Assembly (NCBI RefSeq): GCF_025642135.1
Contig: NZ_CP106793.1
Coordinates: 1,302,001-1,366,000 of the forward strand
Reading direction: 5' to 3'
From: Streptomyces cynarae
GTDB lineage: Bacteria > Actinomycetota > Actinomycetes > Streptomycetales > Streptomycetaceae
Length of the DNA: 64,000 bases
Both the position numbers and the translations under genes were made by a program. Position 1 is the first letter of the stretch, and each line of letters starts with the position of its first letter. The notes beneath the pieces are model-generated. The model was not told where the DNA came from and searched no databases. It saw only the letters and a list, made by a program, of their open reading frames with translations. Of this stretch, positions 19,543 to 30,967 are shown piece after piece.

Positions 19543-19681
19543 GGCCACTCCATTGCCGTCCCGGGCGGTGCCCGGTGCCGTCGCTGCCGGGCAGCCCTTC
19601 CGTGCCCGTCTGAGTACCCGGTCCTCCCCTCTCGACACAGGGCCGTCCGCGCCGCCCTCCGCCAGGCTCCGGGCCGATGGG

Positions 19682-20920
19682 TCACAGCCGGACGACGACC
19701 AGGGCGATGTCGTCACGGGCTCCGCCGGCCACACCCAACCAGGCCAGCAGGGCGTCGGCGAGGCGTTCCGGGCTGAGGGAGCACTGGCGGCACAGGACGT
19801 CCCTCAGGCGGTTCAGGCCCGCTTCTATGCTCTGGTCGCGGCGTTCGATCAGCCCGTCGGTGTAGAGGACGAGCGTGTCGCCGGGGAGGTAGGTCTGACC
19901 GGCCTGCGGCCGGGGCACATGCTGGAGCCGGGCGCCCAGCGGTGGGTCGGTGGCCCGGTCCAGCATCTCGCAGGAGCCGTCCTGATGGACCAGAACCGGC
20001 GGCGGGTGACCCGCACTGCTGTAGATGAGCAACTGGCTGCGGGGCTCCACCATCACCTTGACGGCGGTGGTGTTGAGCGCGCCCTCGACGGAGCGGGCGT
20101 ACAGGCCCAGCACCTCGAGGGCCTGGGCGGGCCGCTCCAGGGCACGGGTTGCCGCGCTGAGCGCGCTGCGGAGCATGCCCATGACGGCGGCGGCCTCCAG
20201 GCCGTGGCCGACGACGTCGCCGACGGCCACCGCGAAGCGGTCGTCGGGCAGGTCGACCAGGTCGTACCAGTCGCCGCACACGTTCAGCGATCCGGTGGCG
20301 GGCAGGTAGCGCACGGCGACGTTCTCGTGGTGGGCGAGGTCGGGGGACTGGAGCATGGCCTCCTGCAGGGTGAGGGCCACCACGCGCTCCCGCCGGTGCG
20401 CCTGGCGCAGCTCCTCGTTCAGCCGCTGCAGTTCGCGCGCCCGCGCGTACAGCTCGGCCTCCAGAGCCTCGCGCTCGCTCAGCTTGTTCGACAGCCGCCA
20501 GTCGCCCGTGCCGTGGGTCTGGACGTACGCGGTCACGTCCTCCACCCGGTGGATGATCGAGCCCACGCTGCCGTCCGACCGGAGGATCGGCGTGTTGATC
20601 GGGGACCACCACCGCTCCTCGAAGACCCCGGGGCGGCCCATGATCGGGATGTCGTACTTCTGCAGAGCCATGGTGTCGGGCTGTCTGCTGATCAGGACCC
20701 GGTGCAGCGAGGCGTTCAGGTTCCGCACCCCGTCGGCGCCGGGGTCGTTCGGGTTGTCGGGGAAGGCGTCGAAGACGTGCCGTCCGATCAGGTCCTCGCG
20801 GGTCCGCCTGGTCGCGTCCAGGTATGCCTGGTTGACCTCCAGGATGACCAGGTCGGTTCCCAGCACCAGGTAGGGGCTCGGTGTGGCGGCGAACAGGGCC
20901 GCGTAGTCGATGTCCGGCAT
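19682..20920 (-). CDS. PAS domain, SpoIIE-type PP2C serine/threonine phosphatase
   Basis: A 412-residue signalling phosphatase. An N-terminal PAS domain (about residues 5-125: FAATPSPYLVLGTDLVILEVNQAYL, quoted in part) is followed by a coiled helix (LEAELYARARELQRLNEEL) and a PP2C/SpoIIE domain (about 185-410). Metal-binding motifs CGDWYDL, VGDVVGHGLEAA, YTDGL and ARDDIALVV are all present. Streptomyces have many such proteins; they usually dephosphorylate anti-anti-sigma factors. GTG at 20926 is possible, but ATG at 20920 has a better-spaced GGGAG. It appears to be a single-gene unit, with an 18-bp tandem duplication just upstream. Confidence 0.92.
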   Translation of the reverse strand: MPDIDYAALFAATPSPYLVLGTDLVILEVNQAYLDATRRTREDLIGRHVFDAFPDNPNDPGADGVRNLNASLHRVLISRQPDTMALQKYDIPIMGRPGVFEERWWSPINTPILRSDGSVGSIIHRVEDVTAYVQTHGTGDWRLSNKLSEREALEAELYARARELQRLNEELRQAHRRERVVALTLQEAMLQSPDLAHHENVAVRYLPATGSLNVCGDWYDLVDLPDDRFAVAVGDVVGHGLEAAAVMGMLRSALSAATRALERPAQALEVLGLYARSVEGALNTTAVKVMVEPRSQLLIYSSAGHPPPVLVHQDGSCEMLDRATDPPLGARLQHVPRPQAGQTYLPGDTLVLYTDGLIERRDQSIEAGLNRLRDVLCRQCSLSPERLADALLAWLGVAGGARDDIALVVVRL

Positions 20921-20942
20921 CGTCACCGTCTCCCTTCCCGCC

Positions 20943-20978
20943 CCTCCCCTGGTGCCCGCTCCTCCCCTGGTGCCCGCT
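20943..20978. repeat. 18-bp tandem duplication upstream of the phosphatase gene
   Basis: Two perfect 18-bp copies (20943-20960 and 20961-20978) lie 23 bases upstream of the phosphatase start, in its probable 5' untranslated region. Confidence 0.85.
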
Positions 20979-21052
20979 CCTCAACGCTACGGTCACGGCA
21001 GACCGGACGCCCACCGCGACGGCTCCCGGCCCCCCGGGGAACACCTCCGCTC

Positions 21053-22999
21053 CTAGGCCACGGCCTCCGCCGCGGTGTCCGGCCGGTTCTGCCCCGCTGT
21101 CTCCGTCCGCGTCCCCGTTCGCGGCTCCATCGGCGGGACCGTCCTGTCGAACTGGGTCCGGTACAGCTCCGCGTACCGGCCGCCCGCCGCGAGGAGCTGC
21201 TCGTGCGTGCCCCGCTCCACGACCCGCCCGGACTCGACCACGAGGATCAGGTCGGCGGCCCGCACGGTGGACAGGCGGTGGGCGATGACGACGGCGGTGC
21301 GGCCCTCGAGCGCCTCCGTCAGGGCCTCCTGGACGGCCGCCTCGGAGGTGTTGTCCAGGTGGGCGGTGGCCTCGTCGAGGATGACGACGCGCTGCCGGGC
21401 CAGCAGCAGGCGCGCGATGGTCAGACGCTGGCGCTCGCCGCCGGAGAGGCGGTAGCCGCGCTCGCCGACGACCGTGTCGAGCCCGTCGGGCAGGGAGCGT
21501 ACGAGGTCGTCGAGGCGGGCCCGGCGCAGCACGTCCCACAGCTCCTCCTCCGTGGCGTCCGGGCGGGCCAGCAGCAGGTTGGCGCGGACCGTGTCGTGGA
21601 ACAGGTGGCCGTCCTGCGTGACCATGCCGAGGGTCGCGCGCAGCGACGCGGCGCTGAGGTCGCGGACGTCGACGCCGCCGACGCGGACGGCGCCCTCGTC
21701 CACGTCGTAGAGCCGGGGCAGCAGGGCGGCGATGGTCGACTTGCCGGCGCCGGAGGAGCCCACGAGGGCGACGGTCTGCCCCGGTTCGGCGCGGAAGGAG
21801 ACACCGTGCAGGACGTCGGCGCCGCCGCGCGTGTCGAGGGTCGCCACCTCCTCCAGGGAGGCGAGGGAGACCTTGTCGGCAGCCGGGTAGGCGAAGCGGA
21901 CGCCCTCGAACTCCACCGCCACCGGTCCGTCGGGGACCTTGCGGGCGTCCGGCCTGTCCTCGATGAGCGGCTGGAGGTCCAGCACCTCGAAGACGCGCTC
22001 GAAGCTGACGAGGGCGCTCATGACCTCGACGCGTGCCCCGGCGAGAGAGGTGAGCGGCGCGTAGAGCCTGGTGAGAAGCAGGGCGAGGGAGACGATCGAG
22101 CCCGCCTGAAGGGAACCGCGCAGGGCGAACCAGCCGCCGAGGCCGTATACGAGGGCGAGTGCCAGGGCCGAGACGAGGGTGAGCGCGGTGATGAACGCGG
22201 ACTGCGCCATCGCCGTACGCACCCCGATGTCCCGCACCCGCCGGGCCCGCGCCGCGAACTCGGCGGACTCCTCCGCGGGCCGCCCGAAGAGCTTCACCAG
22301 CGTGGCGCCCGGCGCGGAGAACCGCTCGGTCATCCGGGTGCCCATGGCGGCGTTCAGGCCCGCGGCCTCCCGCTGCAACCGGGCCATGCGGCGGCCCGTC
22401 CGCCGGGCCGGGACCACGAAGACCGGCAGCAGCACCAGCGCGAGCAGGGTTATCTGCCAGGACAGGGTCAGCATCACGGCGAGCGTGAGCAGCAGCGTGA
22501 CCACGTTGCCGACGACCCCGGACAGCGTGTTGCTGAAGGCCCGCTGGGCACCGATGACGTCGTTGTTGAGACGACTGACGAGCGCTCCCGTACGAGTACG
22601 TGTGAAGAACGCGACCGGCATGCGCTGCACATGATCGAACACAGCCGTCCGCAGATCGAGGATGAGACCCTCGCCGAGCGTGGCCGAAAGCCAGCGGCCG
22701 AGGATCCCGAGCGCCGCCTCGGCGAGCGCGATGAGGGCGATGAGAGTCGACAGCCGTACGACCGTGCCGCGGTCGCCGTGCGACACGATCGCGTCGACGA
22801 CGCGGCCGGCCAGCACGGGCGTGGCGACGGCGAGCAGTGCGGTCAGCACGCTCACCACGACGAACTGCGCGATACGGCGCCGGTGCGGGCGCGCGAACGC
22901 GCCGATGCGGCGCAGCGTGGCGCGGGCGAAGGGGCGGTGTTCCGCCTGCGCGGTCATGACGCTGTGCAGCTGCTGCCAGGCGGTGGTCTCCATGCTCAT
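21053..22999 (-). CDS. ABC transporter, fused permease and ATP-binding domains
   Basis: A 648-residue half-transporter of the type IV exporter class. Six membrane helices (residues 30-330) are followed by a nucleotide-binding domain with Walker A GSSGAGKST, Q-loop TQDGHLF, signature LSGGERQRL, Walker B VVILDEAT and the H-loop IAHRLST. It would dimerise in the membrane and export a lipid, drug or peptide; the substrate is unknown. The frame runs open to 23599, but the MSMETT start at 22999 fits the family length and the divergent neighbour. The Shine-Dalgarno is weak, so METT at 22993 is also possible. Confidence 0.9.
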   Translation of the reverse strand: MSMETTAWQQLHSVMTAQAEHRPFARATLRRIGAFARPHRRRIAQFVVVSVLTALLAVATPVLAGRVVDAIVSHGDRGTVVRLSTLIALIALAEAALGILGRWLSATLGEGLILDLRTAVFDHVQRMPVAFFTRTRTGALVSRLNNDVIGAQRAFSNTLSGVVGNVVTLLLTLAVMLTLSWQITLLALVLLPVFVVPARRTGRRMARLQREAAGLNAAMGTRMTERFSAPGATLVKLFGRPAEESAEFAARARRVRDIGVRTAMAQSAFITALTLVSALALALVYGLGGWFALRGSLQAGSIVSLALLLTRLYAPLTSLAGARVEVMSALVSFERVFEVLDLQPLIEDRPDARKVPDGPVAVEFEGVRFAYPAADKVSLASLEEVATLDTRGGADVLHGVSFRAEPGQTVALVGSSGAGKSTIAALLPRLYDVDEGAVRVGGVDVRDLSAASLRATLGMVTQDGHLFHDTVRANLLLARPDATEEELWDVLRRARLDDLVRSLPDGLDTVVGERGYRLSGGERQRLTIARLLLARQRVVILDEATAHLDNTSEAAVQEALTEALEGRTAVVIAHRLSTVRAADLILVVESGRVVERGTHEQLLAAGGRYAELYRTQFDRTVPPMEPRTGTRTETAGQNRPDTAAEAVA

Positions 23000-23137
23000 G
23001 GGAATGACGGTAGAACCTCGAGCTTCGTTGAGGTCAATGAGCGGTGTGTGAGCCCTCCCGTGCCTTGCCCGGCGTGTCAGCCGCCGTCCTCGCGCACGCA
23101 ACCTCGTGTTGGTGCGGTGCGGAGACCCTCTGCGGGT

Positions 23138-24100
23138 GTGACTGTCCTGCGTCTCCCCCAGGGACTCCCCAGACGTGTTCCGGTCCGCCAGGTGCTCTGC
23201 CTGCTCCCGCTCGTCGTTGTGACCGTGGTCGCTGTGCGGCACCGCTCGGTGCTCGCGGAGGGCTTCGGCCATCTCCGGGCGGCCGAGTGGCCGTGGCTGG
23301 TGGCCGCCGTCGGCGCCACCTGCCTGACCTGGGTCGCGGCGGCCCTGACCCGGCAGGGGGCGGTGGTGCAGCGGCTTCCGGTGCGCCGACTGCTCGCCAC
23401 CCAGTTCGCGGCGGGCGCCGCCAACCACCTGCTGCCCACGGGTCTCGGCGCCGGTGCGGTCAACCTGCGGTTCATGACGGTGTGCGGGGTACCGCTCGCC
23501 CGCTCCTCGGCGGCGCTCGCGCTGTACCTGCTCGCCGAGTCGGTCACCCGGGTCTGCCTGCTGCTGGTGCTGCTGGTCGCCTTTCCGGACGCCCTCCACC
23601 TCGGCGGTCTCGTACCGGCCTCGGCGACCGGGCCGCTCCTGCTCGCGGCGGCCGGGGTGGTGTGCGTGGCGACGGCGGTGCTCCTGCTGGTCCGCGGGGT
23701 GCGGACGGCGGCGTGGTCATTCCTGCGTACGGCGCTCTCCGAGGCCCGCTCGGTGCACACCCGTCCCGCCCGGGCGCTCGCCCTGTGGGGCGGCTCGCTG
23801 GCCTTTCCCACACTGCAGGCGGCCGGGCTCGCCGCCGTGGGGCGGGCACTGTCGCTTCCGGTGGCGCCCGCGCACATGGCGGTGGCGTATCTGGCGGCGA
23901 CGGTCACGGTCGCCTTGGTGCCCACCCCGGGCGGCATCGGCTCGGTGGAGGCGGCCCTGGTGGTCGCCCTGGTCGCGGCGGGCGGTCCGGTGGCCGTGGC
24001 GACGGCGGTGGTGCTGGCGTACCGCATCATCACGGTGTGGCTGCCGCTGTTGCCGGGGGCGCTGACGCTGGGGGCGCTGGTGCGGCTCAGGGTGATCTGA
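23138..24100 (+). CDS. Flippase-like / lysylphosphatidylglycerol synthase TM-domain protein (UPF0104)
   Basis: A roughly 320-residue membrane protein of the LPG_synthase_TM (UPF0104) family with about eight helices. The family hallmark PTPGGIGSVEAALV lies near residue 265, and the earlier GAGAVNLRFM segment also fits. Members are the membrane half of MprF-type proteins or glycosyl-lipid flippases; standalone copies have no settled function. The open frame extends far upstream only because GC-rich antisense DNA lacks stops. The GTG at 23138 is the most sensible start, with GGAG about 13 bases ahead, but it remains uncertain. It is divergent from the ABC exporter. Confidence 0.82.
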   Translation: MTVLRLPQGLPRRVPVRQVLCLLPLVVVTVVAVRHRSVLAEGFGHLRAAEWPWLVAAVGATCLTWVAAALTRQGAVVQRLPVRRLLATQFAAGAANHLLPTGLGAGAVNLRFMTVCGVPLARSSAALALYLLAESVTRVCLLLVLLVAFPDALHLGGLVPASATGPLLLAAAGVVCVATAVLLLVRGVRTAAWSFLRTALSEARSVHTRPARALALWGGSLAFPTLQAAGLAAVGRALSLPVAPAHMAVAYLAATVTVALVPTPGGIGSVEAALVVALVAAGGPVAVATAVVLAYRIITVWLPLLPGALTLGALVRLRVI

Positions 24101-24182
24101 CCGGGGGACGCGGGCCGTACCGGGGAGTAACGTCAGGGTCCTCTCCCCCGTCCTCCCAAGAGCCGTCCGAGAGGGGCAGCCG

Positions 24183-24947
24183 ATGCCGGTCCGCGTCGAA
24201 CGTCAGGGACACGTCTTCACCGTCGTCCTCTCCCGCCCCGAGGCCCGCAACGCGGTGGACGGGCCGACGGCCACCGAACTGGCCGCCGCCTTCCGCGAGT
24301 TCGAGGCGGACGAGGTGGCGCGGGTGGCGGTGCTCTGGGGCGAGGGCGGGACGTTCTGCGCGGGTGCCGATCTCAAGGCCGTCGGCACCGGGCGCGGCAA
24401 CCGGGTCGCCGAGGACGGCGACGGTCCGATGGGCCCGACCCGGCTGCGGCTGTCCAAACCGGTGATCGCGGCGGTCGCGGGGCACGCCGTGGCCGGAGGT
24501 CTCGAACTGGCGCTCTGGTGCGACCTGCGGGTGGCCGAGGAGGACGCGGTGTTCGGGGTGTTCTGCCGCCGCTGGGGCGTGCCGCTCATCGACGGCGGGA
24601 CGGTCCGGCTGCCGCGGCTGATCGGCACCAGCCGGGCGATGGACATGATCCTCACCGGCCGTCCGGTGCCGGCCCGTGAGGCCTGGGAGATGGGGCTCGC
24701 CAACCGGGTCGTACCGACGGGGCGCGCCCGCGCCGAGGCGGAGGAACTCGCCGCCGCGATCGCCCGTTTCCCCCAGGCCTGCCTGCGCGGCGACCGGGCC
24801 TCGGTGCTGGACCAGGAAGGGCTGGACGAGCGGGCGGCCCTGCGTGTCGAACTCCGGCACGGCATGGACGTACTGGCCCAGGGCCTTCAGGGCGCGGCGC
24901 GGTTCGCGGCGGGCGCAGGGCGGCACGGATCGTTCTCGGACATGTGA
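24183..24947 (+). CDS. Enoyl-CoA hydratase/isomerase family protein
   Basis: A 254-residue crotonase-fold enzyme. The CoA-binding and oxyanion-hole motifs FCAGADLKAV (about residues 59-68) and AVAGHAVAGGLELAL (about 97-111) are present. In the position where hydratases carry catalytic glutamates, the sequence reads FCRRWGVPLIDGGTVRLPRLIG, which holds an aspartate rather than glutamate, so hydratase activity is not assured. It may act in fatty acid or amino acid acyl-CoA turnover. The ATG at 24183 follows GAGAGGGGCAGCCG. It is a single gene, and a hairpin at 25036-25060 follows at some distance. Confidence 0.9.
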   Translation: MPVRVERQGHVFTVVLSRPEARNAVDGPTATELAAAFREFEADEVARVAVLWGEGGTFCAGADLKAVGTGRGNRVAEDGDGPMGPTRLRLSKPVIAAVAGHAVAGGLELALWCDLRVAEEDAVFGVFCRRWGVPLIDGGTVRLPRLIGTSRAMDMILTGRPVPAREAWEMGLANRVVPTGRARAEAEELAAAIARFPQACLRGDRASVLDQEGLDERAALRVELRHGMDVLAQGLQGAARFAAGAGRHGSFSDM

Positions 24948-25035
24948 CCACCGCGCGCACACCGCGACGCCAATGGCCGCTTCCCGACGTCCCGGTGAGG
25001 GGACGTCACCGTCATGCGGCAGGATGAATCCTCAC

Positions 25036-25060
25036 TCCGGACAGCGAACACCTGTCCGGA
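25036..25060. terminator. Perfect inverted repeat between enoyl-CoA hydratase and MscS genes
   Basis: TCCGGACAG (25036-25044) pairs with CTGTCCGGA (25052-25060) across a 7-base loop, 88 bases after the hydratase stop. It could be a terminator, or an operator for the MscS gene that starts 93 bases later. Confidence 0.4.
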
Positions 25061-25153
25061 CGCGATCGTGCAATCCGTTATTCGAGCAGGTGGCAAGGTG
25101 ACGATTCATCACTTCCGGCCCCGGGGCCTCTCCTTTCGCGCGGGAGGTGACCG

Positions 25154-26236
25154 GTGAACCGCGCCGTGACCCTGGACGACCTCATCCTCGGCGGGATCGC
25201 CCTGGCCGCGGGCTTCCTGGCGGCGTTCCTGTCACGCACGCTGTTGCGCTGGCTGGCCAAGCACGCCAAGCGCACCCGCTGGAGCGGTGACGACGTGATC
25301 GTGGACGCCCTGCGCACGGTGGTGCCGTGGGCGGCGATCGCGGGCGGCGCGGCGGCCGCGGCCGCGGTGCTCCCGCTGACGCGCACGGTCCAGCATCACG
25401 TGAACCAGTCCCTGACCGTGCTGCTGATCTTCGTGGTCACCCTCTCCGCGGCCCGGGTGGTCGCGGGCCTGGTACGGACGGTCACGCAGTCCCGTTCCGG
25501 GGTCGCGGGATCCGCCACGATCTTCGTCAACATCACTCGGATCCTGGTCCTGGCCATCGGCTTCCTGGTGGTGCTGCAGACCCTGGGCATCTCCATCGCG
25601 CCGCTGCTCACCGCCCTGGGTGTCGGCGGTCTGGCGGTCGCGCTGGCCCTGCAGGACACCCTCGCCAACCTGTTCGCAGGCGTCCACATCCTCGCCTCCA
25701 AGACGGTCCAGCCCGGCGACTACATCCGGCTGAGCAGCGGTGAGGAGGGTTATGTGGTGGACATCAACTGGCGGCAGACGACCGTGCGCCAGCTCTCGAA
25801 CAACCTTGTCGTGATCCCCAACGGTCAGCTCGCCAAGACGAACATGACCAACTACACCCGTCCCGAGCAGCAGCTGACCGTGCTCGTCCAGGTCGGCGTC
25901 GCCTACGACAGCGATCTGGAGCACGTCGAGAAGGTCACCACCGAGGTCGTCGCCGAGGTGATGACGGAGATCACCGGAGCGGTCCCGGACCATGAGCCGG
26001 CCGTCCGCTTCCACACCTTCGGCGACTCCCGGATCGGCTTCACGGTGATCCTGGGCGTCGGCGAGTTCAGCGACCAGTACCGGATCAAGCACGAGTTCAT
26101 CAAGCGCCTGCACAAGCGGTACCGGGCCGAGGGCATCCGCATTCCGGCGCCGACGCGGACGGTGGCGCTCCAGCAGGGCTCGGTGGTCATCCCGGCGCAG
26201 CGCAGCGGCGAGGACAGGGTGTCGGAGGCCGGTTAG
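25154..26236 (+). CDS. MscS-type mechanosensitive ion channel
   Basis: A 360-residue small-conductance mechanosensitive channel homologue. Several N-terminal membrane helices precede the pore-lining helix and the MscS signature LTALGVGGLAVALALQDTLANLFAG (about 150-175, quoted only to place it), then the beta domain (GDYIRLSSGEEGYVVDINWRQT) and the alpha/beta C-terminal domain. It would open under membrane tension to release solutes on osmotic downshock. The ATG at 25154 follows GGGAGGTGACCG. It is a single gene, 52 bases ahead of the DUF4186 gene. Confidence 0.9.
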   Translation: MNRAVTLDDLILGGIALAAGFLAAFLSRTLLRWLAKHAKRTRWSGDDVIVDALRTVVPWAAIAGGAAAAAAVLPLTRTVQHHVNQSLTVLLIFVVTLSAARVVAGLVRTVTQSRSGVAGSATIFVNITRILVLAIGFLVVLQTLGISIAPLLTALGVGGLAVALALQDTLANLFAGVHILASKTVQPGDYIRLSSGEEGYVVDINWRQTTVRQLSNNLVVIPNGQLAKTNMTNYTRPEQQLTVLVQVGVAYDSDLEHVEKVTTEVVAEVMTEITGAVPDHEPAVRFHTFGDSRIGFTVILGVGEFSDQYRIKHEFIKRLHKRYRAEGIRIPAPTRTVALQQGSVVIPAQRSGEDRVSEAG

Positions 26237-26287
26237 CCCCGGCGGCCGGAGTCGGGGAACCGGCGGCTCTATGCTCGAAGGAGCATG

Positions 26288-29021
<2,734 letters not shown>

Positions 29022-29046
29022 GACGGCAGCCCTGTCCGCGTGACAG

Positions 29047-29079
29047 CCGCCCCGGCCGGATCGGATCCGGCCGGGGCGG
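29047..29079 (+). terminator. Strong hairpin terminator after isocitrate dehydrogenase
   Basis: A perfect 16-bp inverted repeat (29047-29062 with 29064-29079) has a single central base, 25 bases after the stop codon. It is the longest perfect stem found in the window. Confidence 0.85.
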
Positions 29080-29181
29080 TCGCGCATGGTCGGCTGACCA
29101 CCCCGTTGTCAGTACCGGGGCCTAACGTGGTCGGTGTCGGCGTTGTCGATGTCGGCGTGGTCGGAGAGGGCGAGGCGAGCT

Positions 29182-29553
29182 GTGATCAACGGGTATGTCA
29201 TCGGCGAAAGTCTGCGCACCGGTGCGGTGTTCGAGCCGGAGGGCCTGCGCATCCGCAAGGTGAGCCGCATCGACGTCTCGGGGAGTGCACGGGACGCACA
29301 GCCGTCCACCTGGACCTTCGTCGAGTTCGAGACGGACGACTCCCACGCGACCGCCCTCTCGCAGGCGCTGGCTGAGGCGCTGGAGCCGGACATGGGCTGG
29401 TACTCGGACTTCCTGGTCGGGGACGACCAAGTGGTCGTCTTCGCCGGGAAGGTGTTCCGCTACCGGCGCGGCGATGCCCACGGCCGCGCCGAAGCGGTGG
29501 CGTACGGACGGAGCGTGGGCACTCCCGAGGACCAGCTCGACTGGAAGGAGTGA
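29182..29553 (+). CDS. Conserved hypothetical protein
   Basis: A 123-residue acidic, soluble protein that I do not recognise. It has no signal peptide or membrane segment. The middle reads WTFVEFETDD...LAEALEPDMGWYSDFLVGDDQVVVFAGKVFRYRRG, an alternating alpha-beta pattern that looks like a small globular domain. The frame opens at 29134, but the GTG at 29182 follows GAGGCGAG and begins the regular part of the protein. It is convergent with the LLM monooxygenase gene, only 17 bases away. Codon usage is normal, so it is very probably real. Confidence 0.72.
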   Translation: MINGYVIGESLRTGAVFEPEGLRIRKVSRIDVSGSARDAQPSTWTFVEFETDDSHATALSQALAEALEPDMGWYSDFLVGDDQVVVFAGKVFRYRRGDAHGRAEAVAYGRSVGTPEDQLDWKE

Positions 29554-29570
29554 CCCGCCGGACGGCACGC

Positions 29571-30947
29571 TTACGATGCCGCTCGCTCCCTGAGCACCCC
29601 GGTGTCCGGGTGGGCGAGGCCCAGGTGGTCGCGCAGGGTCGTGCCCTCGTAGTCGGTGCGGAAGACGCCCTGCTCCTGCAGGAGCGGGACGACCTGGTCG
29701 GCGAACGGGTCCAGGCCGCCGGGGGTGATGTGCGGGACCAGGATGAAGCCGTCGGAGGCGTCGGCCTGCACGAACTCGTTGATGGTCTTCGCGACGGTGG
29801 ACGGGGAGCCGACGAAGGTATGCCGGTTTCCGGTGTGGATGACGAGGTCGCGGATGGACCAGTTGTTGGCGGCGGCGAGCTCCCGCCACTCGCGGGCGGT
29901 GGCCAGCGGGTCGCGGTACATGCGCACCTGGGCACGGCCGCGGGAGATGTGCTCCTCGCTCACGTTCGGGTCGATGTCGGGCAGCGGGCCGTCCGGGTCG
30001 TACGCCGACAGGTCCCGGTTCCAGACGAACTCCAGGTGCTTGATGGCCGTGGCACCGCTGACCTGTTGCCGGCGCACCTCACGGGCCAGATCCTCGGCCT
30101 CCGCGTCGGTGTCGCCGAGGACGAAGGTCGCGGCGGGCAGGATGAGCAACTGGTCGTGTCCGCGCCCGTACTTGGCCAGGCGGCCCTTGACGTCGGCGTA
30201 GAAGGCCTGACCCGCCTCCAGGGTGGCGTGCCGGCTGAAGATGGCGTCGGCACTGGAGGCGGCGAACTCGCGGCCCTCCTCGGAGTCCCCCGCCTGGAAG
30301 ACGACCGGGCGGCCCTGGGGGCTGCGCGGGACGTTGAACCGGCCATGGATGTCGAAGTGCTTGCCCTGGTGGACGAAGGCGCCGGCCTTGGCGTCCCGCA
30401 GGAAGGTGCCGGTGGCCTGGTCGGCGAGGATCTCGTCGCCGTGCCAGGAGTCGAAGAGTTCGTTCGCGGTGGCCAGGAACTCCTTCGCCCGGGAGTAGCG
30501 CTCCTCCTGCGGCAGGAAGCCGCCGCGGCGGAAGTTCTCGCCGGTGAAGGCGTCCCAGGAGGTGACGACGTTCCAGGCCGACCGTCCGCCGGAGAGGTGG
30601 TCGAGGCTGGCGAACTGGCGGGCCACCTCATACGGCTCGTTGAAGGTGGAGTTGATGGTGCCGGTCAGGCCGAGCCGGTCGGTGACGGCGGCCAGGGCGG
30701 CGAGCACGGTGAAGGTGTCGGGGCGGCCCACGACGTCCAGGTCGTAGATCTTCCCGCCCTGTTCGCGCAGGCGCAGGCCCTCCGCGAGGAACAGGAAGTC
30801 GAACTTGGCGCGTTCGGCGGTGCGCGCGAAGTGGACGAAGGAGCTGAACTCGATGTGGCTGCCGGCCTTCGGGTCGCTCCACACGGTGGTGTTGTTGACG
30901 CCGGGGAAGTGGGCGGCCAGGTGGATGTGCTTCAGCGGCTTGGTCAT
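29571..30947 (-). CDS. LLM-class flavin monooxygenase, NtaA/SnaA/DszA type
   Basis: A 458-residue flavin-dependent monooxygenase of the luciferase-like NtaA/SnaA/DszA branch, which uses FMNH2 from a partner reductase to oxidise sulfur- or nitrogen-containing organics. Visible marks are HIHLAAHFPGVNNTTVW at the start, ERAKFDFLFLAEGLRL, LSGGRSAWNVVTSWD and VVFQAGDSEEGREFA. It starts 20 bases after the second monooxygenase stop, so both form one unit behind the leader peptide at 32322-32432. With the ABC importer upstream, it most likely releases sulfite or sulfide from organosulfur compounds; the exact substrate is not readable. Confidence 0.9.
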   Translation of the reverse strand: MTKPLKHIHLAAHFPGVNNTTVWSDPKAGSHIEFSSFVHFARTAERAKFDFLFLAEGLRLREQGGKIYDLDVVGRPDTFTVLAALAAVTDRLGLTGTINSTFNEPYEVARQFASLDHLSGGRSAWNVVTSWDAFTGENFRRGGFLPQEERYSRAKEFLATANELFDSWHGDEILADQATGTFLRDAKAGAFVHQGKHFDIHGRFNVPRSPQGRPVVFQAGDSEEGREFAASSADAIFSRHATLEAGQAFYADVKGRLAKYGRGHDQLLILPAATFVLGDTDAEAEDLAREVRRQQVSGATAIKHLEFVWNRDLSAYDPDGPLPDIDPNVSEEHISRGRAQVRMYRDPLATAREWRELAAANNWSIRDLVIHTGNRHTFVGSPSTVAKTINEFVQADASDGFILVPHITPGGLDPFADQVVPLLQEQGVFRTDYEGTTLRDHLGLAHPDTGVLRERAAS

Positions 30948-30967
30948 GGTGGTGACGTCCCTCCGGC

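Noticed and set aside
19541..23137. Long plus-strand open frame running into the flippase-like gene
   Set aside because: Its first 1,200 codons are antisense to the phosphatase and ABC exporter. Only the part from 23138 has membrane-protein character.
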